Of a DNA stretch of 64,000 nt, positions 35,883 through 43,074 are shown piece by piece. The notes beneath the pieces are model-generated. The model saw only the letters and a list, made by a program, of their open reading frames with translations, searched no databases and was not told the origin of the DNA. Within the stretch, counting starts at the first letter, position 1. Every line of letters begins with the position of its first letter. The DNA comes from Planctomycetota bacterium (lineage in GTDB: Bacteria > Planctomycetota > UBA1135): contig JABHIE010000031.1 in the NCBI GenBank assembly GCA_018671175.1, forward strand, positions 444,527-508,526, written 5' to 3'. The position numbers and the translations under genes are program-made.

Positions 35883-36872
35883 TTAGTGTTTGCGATTGCC
35901 AAGAAACCGAGTGAGAACGGCTAAGTTTTGAGCAACTTCTTGGTTAGGCAAAAGGACGAGAGCATCGCATGCCTCGTCGAGCAGTTCTTTAACCCTTAGG
36001 CGGGTTTTCGCCAATGCATCGATTAAAGAATCTTGAAACTTGCCAAGAAGGACCTCGCGGCCATGCCCTGCGCCGAATAGCTTGCGCAATTCGTCTTGGG
36101 CTGTCAGGTCGAGACTGTCACGCAGGAAGAAAAGAGGCATCGTCATTTTGCCGTTAGCCCAATCTGTACCCAAAGACTTGCCGGTCGTAGTTTCTTCGCC
36201 CTCAAGGTCAAGCAAGTCATCTGCGATCTGAAAAGCCCGACCCGCTAGGAGGCCATAACGGGCGCAAGCTTCTTGCACCTGGGGCGTGGCCCCAGCGTAA
36301 TGAGCCGCCAGCAAACCACCCGCGCGGAAGAGCTCTGCGGTCTTTCCGTCGACTTGGGAAATGTAATCCGCTTCGGAGAGATCGAAATCGCCACGGGTTA
36401 AATTTTGATGAATCTCGCCCTCGCAAACGCGCATCGTGGCACCGGCCAATTCGCGCGAGCAGGCTTGGTCTTCCATTTGAGTGGAAAGGTAAAAAGCCTG
36501 AGCGTAAATCCAGTCACCCAAAAGAACGCTAGCGTGGGACCCCCACTCAACATGCAGGCAATCAACCCCCCGCCTGTGGGATGCCTCATCGAGCAAATCG
36601 TCGTGGACCAAAGTGGCGGCATGAATCATCTCAAGTACCCCAGCAACGGTGACATGCTCAGGCGTAAGCCCTGCACACGCCTTGCCGAGCAAGCAAACCA
36701 AAGCCGCGCGGAGCCGTTTACCGCGAAAGCGACTCGCATGGGCAAGCAAAGGGGAAAGCCTTGGATGAGCACCTAGAAAGCGCGCGGCCAACCAGGCATC
36801 AACGGCTTGCATTTGGGTTTCGACAGTGGCAAAAAGGGTCGAGACCTCTGGAGGCGTGGCTGAATCAGGCAT
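35883..36872 (-). CDS. Polyprenyl diphosphate synthase (quinone side chain type)
   Basis: Trans-prenyltransferase of the IspB/HepT type, likely making the side chain of menaquinone or ubiquinone. The first Asp-rich motif is HDDLLDEASHRRG and the second ADDLLDLEG, with KTAELFRAGG between. Length from the ATG at 36872 is 329 aa; this start overlaps mobA by 8 bp and is preferred over the ATG at 36944, which lies wholly within mobA. The chain-length-determining residues upstream of the first motif are LEMIHAATLVHDD, with small residues that fit long-chain products. It sits between mobA and resB in a respiration-themed operon. Confidence 0.92.
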   Translation of the reverse strand: MPDSATPPEVSTLFATVETQMQAVDAWLAARFLGAHPRLSPLLAHASRFRGKRLRAALVCLLGKACAGLTPEHVTVAGVLEMIHAATLVHDDLLDEASHRRGVDCLHVEWGSHASVLLGDWIYAQAFYLSTQMEDQACSRELAGATMRVCEGEIHQNLTRGDFDLSEADYISQVDGKTAELFRAGGLLAAHYAGATPQVQEACARYGLLAGRAFQIADDLLDLEGEETTTGKSLGTDWANGKMTMPLFFLRDSLDLTAQDELRKLFGAGHGREVLLGKFQDSLIDALAKTRLRVKELLDEACDALVLLPNQEVAQNLAVLTRFLGNRKH

Positions 36873-37497
36873 GATGCTCAGGAAGGGCTTGGCCCGTAAA
36901 GGTCTGCCAATCTTGTGGGTTATTGAGGTTGCAAAGAGGCTCATTTTGAGAGCTGGTGGCTTGCAAATCAGAGAATGGCCAAGTGCGGCGATGAGTTTGC
37001 GGAATCAAATGCCGCAAAGCGCGTTGGCCCTCTAAAACACGAGCTTGGACCACTGAAAGCAAGGATTTTGGGTAAGCCGCAAGAGTGGGTTCAAGCCCAT
37101 GAGGGCTTTCGGCCAACAAAGCGCAGCCGGGTTCTTCTTCCGCTAAATCTTGCAAGCGCCTTAAGAAATGAGGACCGACTTGAGGCATATCACCCGCGAG
37201 GAGAAGCACCCAGGGAGTCGTTGCATACTGTAAAGCGGTCAGTAAAGAAGCCGCTGGCCCTATGTCAGGAATGGAGTCGGGCACGACCGAAAACCCCTCA
37301 AGGCGAGGAGCCGCGCCACCCGCCGCATCGATTGCCAGCAAATGCCCGCATGTAGCACGAAGCGCCGCAGCGGGGTGATCCACCAGACGCTCGCCATCGG
37401 GCAGAGTCAGACGCAACTTATCAACGCCCATGCGTCGAGAGCGACCACCTACCAGCAAAGCCCCGGTCCAGTCGGAACGAGGAGAAAAACCTGACAA
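36865..37497 (-). CDS. mobA: Molybdenum cofactor guanylyltransferase
   Basis: Attaches GMP to molybdopterin to give the guanine dinucleotide cofactor used by DMSO-reductase-type enzymes. 210 aa. Nucleotide loop GALLVGGRSRRMGVDK (about 12-27), DIGPAASLLTAL, LAGDMPQV and NLNNPQDW are the family blocks in order. The N-terminal loop lacks the classic LAGG, reading LVGG. No other cofactor gene (moaA, moeA) is nearby. It lies 2 bp after tatA; molybdoenzymes are classic Tat substrates, so the neighbourhood is functionally sensible. Confidence 0.9.
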   Translation of the reverse strand: MSGFSPRSDWTGALLVGGRSRRMGVDKLRLTLPDGERLVDHPAAALRATCGHLLAIDAAGGAAPRLEGFSVVPDSIPDIGPAASLLTALQYATTPWVLLLAGDMPQVGPHFLRRLQDLAEEEPGCALLAESPHGLEPTLAAYPKSLLSVVQARVLEGQRALRHLIPQTHRRTWPFSDLQATSSQNEPLCNLNNPQDWQTFTGQALPEHHA

Positions 37498-37499
37498 GG

Positions 37500-37757
37500 C
37501 TAGGCCTCTGGCTTGCTGTCGTCGTCGCCCTTAGACAACTTTTTCTCGTCGTCGCTAGAGCCTTCTTTGAGACCTTTTTTTAGTTCGTTAACACCTTGCC
37601 CTAAACCGCGCATCAAGCCAGGAAGTTTTGCACCACCAAACAAGAGTAGAGCGACAAGAGCAACCCACATCATTTCCATGCCTCCTGGCATCCCACAGGA
37701 TGGCAGGAGAAGAGCAATCAGAGTGAAGGCGTAAAGCTTAGCGAAGGATGTTTTCAT
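37500..37757 (-). CDS. tatA: Twin-arginine translocase subunit TatA/E with an N-terminal lipoprotein-like leader
   Basis: The last 60 of 85 residues are a clear TatA: one short span [20 protein letters not shown] (about 29-48) with the FG/LP hinge, an amphipathic helix [16 protein letters not shown] and a charged tail. Unusually, a preceding basic-hydrophobic segment [20 protein letters not shown] ends in a possible lipobox (LPSC, Cys21). If translation starts at the ATG at 37691 (residue 23) the protein is a normal short TatA of 63 residues. So either the leader is real, giving a second hydrophobic segment, or the true start is internal. No tatC is in the window. Confidence 0.88.
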   Translation of the reverse strand: MKTSFAKLYAFTLIALLLPSCGMPGGMEMMWVALVALLLFGGAKLPGLMRGLGQGVNELKKGLKEGSSDDEKKLSKGDDDSKPEA

Positions 37758-37784
37758 GGCGGATGGCAGGTGGAACCGTATGCG

Positions 37785-38684
37785 CTATTCTACTGAAAGC
37801 CCGAGTTCTTTACGCAATGCGACGAGAGTCGTGCCCAAGTCAGATGGTGTAGGTGCGACTCGTACACCAGCAGCCTCAAGGGCTTCGATCTTGGAATCAG
37901 CCGTGCCTTGCCCACCAGAAATGATGGCTCCAGCATGCCCCATGCGCTTGCCAGGAGGTGCAGTACGACCGGCAATGAAACTAACAACCGGCTTAGTCAC
38001 ATGATCTCGGATGAATTCTGCGGCCTCTTCCTCAGCCGTACCACCGATTTCGCCAATCATAATGATGGAGTCGGTCTGGTCGTCATCTTGGAAAGCGCGC
38101 AGTACATCAATGAAATTAGTGCCTGGGAGCGGGTCGCCGCCAATACCAACGCAAGTCGATTGACCAAGCCCCTCTTGGGTCACCTGATAAACGGCTTCGT
38201 AAGTCAAAGTGCCAGAGCGACTGATGATGCCGACCGAACCCTTTTTGTGGATGTAAGCCGGCATAATGCCAATCTTGCAACCCGTGGAGTCGCCCGGAGT
38301 AATCACACCTGGGCAATTAGGGCCGATCAAGCGAGATTTTGAGCCTTCGAGCGCGATACGCACCTTAGCCATATCTAAAACAGGGATGCCTTCGGTAATG
38401 CAAACGATAGTCTCAATTTCAGCGTCGATGGCTTCAAAGATGGAGTCAGCTGCAAAAGGCGCGGGCACATAAATCACAGTTGCCGTTGCGCCCGTTTGAG
38501 CCACAGCTTCAGCGACTGTATCAAACACGGGCAAGCCCAAGTGCTCGGTGCCGCCCTTACCGGGAGTTACGCCACCAACAAGATTGGTGCCGTAAGTGAG
38601 TGCTTGCTCACAATGAAAAGTGCCATTGCGGCCGGTAAAGCCCTGACAAATGACCTTAGTGTCTTCTTGAATGAAAATAGCCAT
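37785..38684 (-). CDS. sucD: Succinyl-CoA synthetase (ADP/GDP-forming) alpha subunit
   Basis: Catalytic alpha subunit of the TCA-cycle enzyme making ATP or GTP from succinyl-CoA. 299 aa. CoA-binding [38 protein letters not shown] and [13 protein letters not shown] are intact; the phospho-His is His250 in [11 protein letters not shown]. It starts 2 bp after sucC. A minus-strand TAGAAT within its last codons arises from the coding sequence, so I do not call it a promoter. Confidence 0.97.
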   Translation of the reverse strand: MAIFIQEDTKVICQGFTGRNGTFHCEQALTYGTNLVGGVTPGKGGTEHLGLPVFDTVAEAVAQTGATATVIYVPAPFAADSIFEAIDAEIETIVCITEGIPVLDMAKVRIALEGSKSRLIGPNCPGVITPGDSTGCKIGIMPAYIHKKGSVGIISRSGTLTYEAVYQVTQEGLGQSTCVGIGGDPLPGTNFIDVLRAFQDDDQTDSIIMIGEIGGTAEEEAAEFIRDHVTKPVVSFIAGRTAPPGKRMGHAGAIISGGQGTADSKIEALEAAGVRVAPTPSDLGTTLVALRKELGLSVE

Positions 38685-38686
38685 GA

Positions 38687-39859
38687 TTAAGCCTCTTTAG
38701 CGTTGACCGCCTTAACGATAAAGCGGGCGCCTTCATCAAGCGACCCCGCGGATGTAATAGCCAAACCACTTTCAGCAAGTAGCTCGCGGCCTTCTTTCAC
38801 ATTGGTACCCTCAAGGCGAACCACGAGAGGAACTTGAATTTCGACATTGCGCGCTGCTGCGATCACGCCTCGCGCGATGATGTCGCACTTCATGATGCCG
38901 CCGAAAATATTAACGAGCACACCTTTTACATTGTCGTCAGACAAAATAATCTTGAAGGCCTCGGTAATGTTTTCTTCCGTAGCCGCACCGCCCACATCAA
39001 GGAAGTTGGCTGGCTTGGCACCGTGAAGCTGGATGGTATCCATGGTTGCCATAGCCAGGCCTGCGCCATTGACCATGCAGCCGATGCTGCCATCAAGTGT
39101 GATGTAGTTGAGGTCGAAGCGTGAAGCTGCGACTTCTTTTGGGTCTTCCTCATGCTCGTCACGCATCTCAGCGATGTCGGGGTGACGATACATGGCATTG
39201 GAATCAAAGTTAATCTTGGCATCAAGTGCAACGACTTCGCCCTGTTCGGTGATGACGAGCGGGTTGATTTCAGCCAAAGAGCAGTCGAGCTCAAGGTAAG
39301 CCTTGGACAAGCCCATAAAGAAAGGGATCGACTTTTTCATCGTGGCGCCAGAAAGGCCAAGGAAGAAAGCCGCGCGCCGTGCTTGGTGAGGCTGAAGGCC
39401 CATCATGGGGTCGATGGGCAGTTTCAGGATGGCTTCAGGGCGCTCAACAGCGATGGTTTCGATTTCGACACCACCTTCGGCAGACACCATCAAGGTAGGA
39501 AGGCCAGCCGCGCGATCAAGCACGATGCCAACATAAAACTCATGAGCCAGGTCAAGCCCTTCTGCGACAAACACCTTACGCACCAATTGCCCTTCGGGAG
39601 CAGTTTGGTGTGTTTTGAGCATCATGCCGAGCATGGCGTCAGCCGCATCTTCGGCTTCTTGGCGCGACTTGACGAGCTTGACGCCACCGCCTTTGCCGCG
39701 ACCGCCAGCGTGAATTTGAGCTTTGATGACAGCGAGCTCACCACCCAATTGGGCGTAAGCTTCACCAGCTTGTTGAGGGTTTTCGGCAATAAGGCCCCGC
39801 TGTGTGCGGACACCGTAGCGCTCGAGGACCTCTTTTCCTTGGTATTCGTGGATTTTCAT
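38687..39859 (-). CDS. sucC: Succinyl-CoA synthetase beta subunit
   Basis: Nucleotide-binding (ATP-grasp) subunit paired with SucD. The start is the ATG at 39859 (390 aa, [17 protein letters not shown]); an in-frame ATG at 39886 adds nine unconserved residues. Blocks [36 protein letters not shown] and [10 protein letters not shown] are typical. It heads the sucCD-tatA-mobA-prenyl synthase-resB-ccsA operon, whose genes are separated by at most about 28 bp. A TAGACT hexamer (39887-39892, minus strand) is a possible -10. Confidence 0.97.
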   Translation of the reverse strand: MKIHEYQGKEVLERYGVRTQRGLIAENPQQAGEAYAQLGGELAVIKAQIHAGGRGKGGGVKLVKSRQEAEDAADAMLGMMLKTHQTAPEGQLVRKVFVAEGLDLAHEFYVGIVLDRAAGLPTLMVSAEGGVEIETIAVERPEAILKLPIDPMMGLQPHQARRAAFFLGLSGATMKKSIPFFMGLSKAYLELDCSLAEINPLVITEQGEVVALDAKINFDSNAMYRHPDIAEMRDEHEEDPKEVAASRFDLNYITLDGSIGCMVNGAGLAMATMDTIQLHGAKPANFLDVGGAATEENITEAFKIILSDDNVKGVLVNIFGGIMKCDIIARGVIAAARNVEIQVPLVVRLEGTNVKEGRELLAESGLAITSAGSLDEGARFIVKAVNAKEA

Positions 39860-39964
39860 GGGTTTCCGAGTTGAGGAAGGGGACATAGTCTAATTCCGCC
39901 TAAGCCAATAAAAACCTGCATATCGTTGGAACATCTCCAAGGTTCCGCCCGTCACCCATGCACG

Positions 39965-40738
39965 ATGCAACATGCGCAAAACCGCCCTCTTTTCATCCTC
40001 CCATGGATTGGTATTGTCGTTGGCACATTCGCAGCAACCGGAGAGTGGCTAGTCAAAGATGCACCACTTGAGCAGAGTGGCTACACCTTGACTCAAAACG
40101 AGTCGCCTCAAGGGCCAACGGCGCCTTCTGCCCTATCGCCTAATCTTAAATCTGCCCCTAGTCGTTCACAATCCGAGCGACTCAATCTCGGTTTTGGCCC
40201 ATTCGAGCTAGAAGCGGGCTCCGACTCGCCTAAGCCAACATCATCAAGAACGACTCAATTGCTTCCTCCAAGCCTCCAAACGCAGCAAGAGTTGGGTTTT
40301 GTCGTGGACGCCAGTCTCCGCGCGAGTCCGAGCCATTGGTTTCGCCCAAGCCTGATCTCGGCGCCTTTGCTTGAGGGCGAGCGCGCCCATCGTGGCGCGA
40401 AGCATAAGTTAGTCAGACTTCCGAATGGGCTTTTCTTGCACGAATGGGTTCTGTTTTACGATGAGGCCCTCCCAGAAAAGAAAAAGTTAGCCCACGCGCT
40501 CAATTTTATTCAAGATGCCTTCTCTGGCTCTGACGATGATTCTGGCCATAATAGTTCGGGGAGCTCATCTGACGACAACCAAGGAACTCATGGAGATTTT
40601 GGCTCTGGCTCCGCTGGGCGCTTCCAAGACTCCGTGGATCAGATTATTGATTCATGGCCAGGAGCGGTAAAGATAATCGCCAAGGCAGATTCTTCTAGCC
40701 TACTACGCCTCAAAAGAAAGTTGTCCGCACTCCGTTAG
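39965..40738 (+). CDS. Hypothetical membrane-anchored protein
   Basis: I do not recognise this 257-residue protein. From the ATG at 39965 an N-terminal hydrophobic segment (LFILPWIGIVVGTFAATGEWLV, about 9-30; shown here in part as FILPWIGIVVGTFAATG) may anchor it. A Ser/Pro-rich linker follows, then a compact region ending in LFLHEWVLFYDEALPE, a highly acidic low-complexity Ser/Asp/Gly stretch (about 200-240), and a basic C-terminus. No competing long frame lies on the opposite strand, which supports it being a gene. It is divergent from sucC, convergent with rpmH, and its stop codon lies inside the rpmH terminator hairpin. Confidence 0.6.
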   Translation: MQHAQNRPLFILPWIGIVVGTFAATGEWLVKDAPLEQSGYTLTQNESPQGPTAPSALSPNLKSAPSRSQSERLNLGFGPFELEAGSDSPKPTSSRTTQLLPPSLQTQQELGFVVDASLRASPSHWFRPSLISAPLLEGERAHRGAKHKLVRLPNGLFLHEWVLFYDEALPEKKKLAHALNFIQDAFSGSDDDSGHNSSGSSSDDNQGTHGDFGSGSAGRFQDSVDQIIDSWPGAVKIIAKADSSSLLRLKRKLSALR

Positions 40739-40750
40739 GAGAGCGGACAA
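40721..40750 (-). terminator. Strong intrinsic terminator of rpmH
   Basis: A 30-base hairpin: TTGTCCGC pairs perfectly with GCGGACAA, then one A/A mismatch, then CTCC/GGAG and a GTTA loop. On the minus strand it is followed by CTTTCTTTTG, a U-rich tract, so it terminates rpmH. It also contains the stop codon of the convergent plus-strand gene, and lacks a T run on that side. Confidence 0.75.
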
Positions 40751-40775
40751 ATGCTAGCGCGGTTTCGCGCTCAGA

Positions 40776-40919
40776 TCACGGAGCGACAAACTTGCCCGAC
40801 TTGCGGCGCTTGCGGCGGATGACATTGCGACCGCCAGCCGTCTTAGAACGACTGCGGAAACCGTAAGCGCGACGCTTACGATTTGAGTTACGGGTTTTGA
40901 CTGCGCGTCCTTTTGGCAC
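40776..40919 (-). CDS. rpmH: 50S ribosomal protein L34
   Basis: A 47-codon gene. The translation contains NRKRRAYGFRSRSKTAGGRN, followed by VIRRKRRKSGKF, the L34 core (GFR.R..T..GR.V..RRR.KGR). Compared with typical L34 it has a longer N-terminus (PKGRAVKTRNS) and ends KFVAP. The start is GTG at 40919 with a good Shine-Dalgarno AGGAG (40931-40927) seven bases upstream, rare in this window. A promoter-like pair, a leader hairpin and a strong terminator surround it. L34 genes usually sit with rnpA, yidC or dnaA near the origin; none is present here, so in this genome rpmH has moved away, next to mdh. Confidence 0.9.
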   Translation of the reverse strand: MPKGRAVKTRNSNRKRRAYGFRSRSKTAGGRNVIRRKRRKSGKFVAP

Positions 40920-40941
40920 TGATTTGCTCCTAGAGAGATTT

Positions 40942-40968
40942 CTTTCCCGAGCGGTCTGCCCGGGAAAG
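40942..40968. repeat. Leader hairpin in the rpmH 5' region
   Basis: CTTTCCCG and CGGGAAAG form a perfect 8-bp stem with an 11-base loop, between the putative promoter and the Shine-Dalgarno of rpmH. No T run follows on either strand, so it is not a standard terminator. It might be a ribosomal-protein autoregulatory leader, an mRNA-stabilising stem or a processing site after mdh. Confidence 0.5.
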
Positions 40969-40976
40969 GAAGGGAG

Positions 40977-41005
40977 ATTCTAACGGCATCTGCCGCCTGA
41001 GTAAA
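40977..41005 (-). promoter_or_regulatory. Putative sigma-70-type promoter of rpmH
   Basis: Minus strand TTTACT (41005-41000) and TAGAAT (40982-40977) are separated by exactly 17 bp, four of six and five of six matches to TTGACA/TATAAT. The predicted start is near 40970, giving a leader of about 50 nt that includes the hairpin at 40942-40968. It lies between mdh and rpmH. Confidence 0.5.
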
Positions 41006-41008
41006 GCC

Positions 41009-41947
41009 TTAGACTAGACCCTTTTCTGCTAAAGTTGCGACATCTTGGCGGATGGCCTCAGCTGAGGCATGCAATTTAGCTCGGCCTTCGTCATCGAGCT
41101 CAAGCTCGACCACGCGCTCTACGCCATTTTTACCGAGCACAACGGGTGCACCGATATAAATATCTTCGAGACCGTATTGGCCCGTAAGGTGTGCTGCAGC
41201 AGGCAAAAGCCGCTTTTCGTCGCGCATAATTGACTTGGCCATAGCCACGGCAGCTGCCGATGGCGCATAGTAAGCCGAGCCAGTCTTCAGCAAATTGACG
41301 ATCTCAGCGCCACCACCTTTGGTGCGTTGATTGATAGCATCAATGTCACTCTGAGCAAACATTGCCGTAACGGAAACACCATTAATTGTTGAGAACTGAG
41401 GCATAGGCACCATGGAATCGCCATGACCACCTAAAACCATGCAACGGGTATCTTTGACACCGCCGCCGTGGTTCTCAGAAATGAAGAAGGCCATGCGAGC
41501 AGAATCAAGAACGCCTGCCATGCCCATCACGCGGCACTTGTCAAAGCCCAACTTCTCGGCCATGAGGTAAACCATGGTGTCGAGAGGATTGGAAACGACA
41601 ATGACGCGAGACTCAGGAGAGCCTTGTTTGATGTATTCTGCGACAGCATTGATGATTTTGGCATTAATCTCGACCAAATCAGAGCGATCCATGCCAGGCT
41701 TGCGTGGCATGCCGGCTGTGACGATGAAAAGGTCAGAGCCATAAGTGTCTTTGGGGTCATTTGTGCCAATAACGACACTCTGATAGCCCTCAACGGCTGC
41801 GGCTTGGTTGAGATCGAGAGCAATGCCTTGTGGGCGACCCTCGATGATGTCAATGAGAACAACTTCGTTTGCGACTTCTTGCTCAGCAAGGCGTTGCGCA
41901 CAAGTCATGCCGACAAAGCCGGCTCCTACTACGGTGACACGAGTCAT
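41009..41947 (-). CDS. mdh: Malate dehydrogenase (LDH-like type)
   Basis: Interconverts malate and oxaloacetate with NAD in the TCA cycle. From the ATG at 41947 it is 312 aa; an in-frame ATG at 41977 is possible. Nucleotide-binding GAGFVGMTCAQRLA, the substrate loop TAGMPRKPGMDR (Arg at the specificity position fits malate, not lactate), SNPLDTMVYLM and the catalytic LGGHGDSMVP are intact. This is the tetrameric, lactate-dehydrogenase-like class common in Planctomycetota, Chlorobi and others. Its TCA partners sucCD lie 1-3 kb away but in a separate unit. TAGAAT (41999-42004, minus strand) may be its -10. Confidence 0.95.
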   Translation of the reverse strand: MTRVTVVGAGFVGMTCAQRLAEQEVANEVVLIDIIEGRPQGIALDLNQAAAVEGYQSVVIGTNDPKDTYGSDLFIVTAGMPRKPGMDRSDLVEINAKIINAVAEYIKQGSPESRVIVVSNPLDTMVYLMAEKLGFDKCRVMGMAGVLDSARMAFFISENHGGGVKDTRCMVLGGHGDSMVPMPQFSTINGVSVTAMFAQSDIDAINQRTKGGGAEIVNLLKTGSAYYAPSAAAVAMAKSIMRDEKRLLPAAAHLTGQYGLEDIYIGAPVVLGKNGVERVVELELDDEGRAKLHASAEAIRQDVATLAEKGLV

Positions 41948-42030
41948 GATTCTAGTAAATTTGGGGTGAGGCGCCATCAGGCGCGAGTTGGGTGGGAGAT
42001 TCTAATTCACCCTGAACTAACGACCACCCG

Positions 42031-43074
42031 CTATTCGGAAAAGTTGGTGCCATTAGACGCCCACCAAGACTTCCAGAGCTCGTAACCCGCTTGGAGCGCC
42101 TCTGCATTGCCATCGTGGTTGTAACCGAAATTCTGCGCCGTGATGCGCCTCAAAGATTTCATGGCAGCCTGACGGACGAAGCCATAGTCGTCGAGCAGGG
42201 CTTCAATCAAATGCGGAACCGCGGCACGGGCTTCCCATTCGCCTAAAGTGTGAGCGGCTAGGAAGCGCGTCATTTCGAAGGGGTCACCCAGCAAAGGGTA
42301 AATGTGAGGCAAAAGCCGCTCGTCTTGATATTTGGACAGTTTCTCAAGTGCGGCCTCGCGCTCAAGAGGGTCTTTGGCTTGGAGCTTGCGCAAAAGAGCA
42401 GAAACCTCAGCGGGGAAGTCGTCTTGAGCGTCTTGTGCTGTAGCGGCGAGCTGCAATTTCTGAATAGTCTTGCTAAGCACGGCGACTTGGTCTCGGAGCG
42501 CCTCTTGAGCACGGCGGTGAGAGCGAAGACGCTCTTCGGCCACCTGAAGACCTGACTCATTTTGACTGCTTCTGGATTGAAGTGAAACGATGTCTTCACC
42601 GAGTGAGCTAAGAGAGGCCATGGCTTGTGCGAGCTCTTGAATGGAAGTCTGCGCCGACGCAACCGCGGAATCAGAGTGTCGACGGAAATCGGTCAAAACA
42701 TCTTCGAGTAGGACAACGCGTTCTTCAAAGCGCACTTGACTTTCGCGGCCTGTGACTAGACTGGAGGAAATCTCGGCTTGGGCCTGAGCGAAGTCGTCGT
42801 GCACATTTGCGCGCAAACTACGGATGGCATCTTGCCCCTGAAACCAAACAAGAGCCGCAGCGACCCACCCCAGCAATCCAATCAAAATAGCCGCCCATAT
42901 CGCACCTGAGCCATTGCCACTAGAGGGAACAGCCTTGCCTGGCGTTGCTGCCCCTAAGACTTTGCGGCAAGAAGGGCAAATCGCTCGCTCACCAGCAAGG
43001 AGTGCAGAGCCTTCCTCGAGGTCTTGGAGGAGGATGGACTGATCGCAGATATTGCAAAAGTGAATGTCAGCCAT
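42031..43074 (-). CDS. Zinc-ribbon, membrane-anchored HEAT-repeat protein
   Basis: A 347-residue protein of unknown function with clear architecture: an N-terminal zinc ribbon (CNIC at 7-10, CPSC at 33-36), a Ser/Gly linker, one membrane span (about 58-77, IWAAILIGLLGWVAAALVWF), a coiled coil (about 85-215), and at the C-terminus two or three HEAT/PBS-like repeats (LREREAAL-type helices, e.g. LLPHIYPLLGDPFEMTRFLA and AVPHLIEALLDDYGFVRQAA). The ribbon should be cytoplasmic and the coiled coil and repeats outside. Its start overlaps the VWA gene stop by 8 bp, so the two products probably work together. Similar layouts are common in Planctomycetota, without assigned roles. Confidence 0.75.
   Translation of the reverse strand: MADIHFCNICDQSILLQDLEEGSALLAGERAICPSCRKVLGAATPGKAVPSSGNGSGAIWAAILIGLLGWVAAALVWFQGQDAIRSLRANVHDDFAQAQAEISSSLVTGRESQVRFEERVVLLEDVLTDFRRHSDSAVASAQTSIQELAQAMASLSSLGEDIVSLQSRSSQNESGLQVAEERLRSHRRAQEALRDQVAVLSKTIQKLQLAATAQDAQDDFPAEVSALLRKLQAKDPLEREAALEKLSKYQDERLLPHIYPLLGDPFEMTRFLAAHTLGEWEARAAVPHLIEALLDDYGFVRQAAMKSLRRITAQNFGYNHDGNAEALQAGYELWKSWWASNGTNFSE

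Noticed and set aside
37787..37792. TAGAAT before tatA as a promoter
   Set aside because: It falls on the final Val-Glu-stop codons of sucD, so coding constraint explains it.
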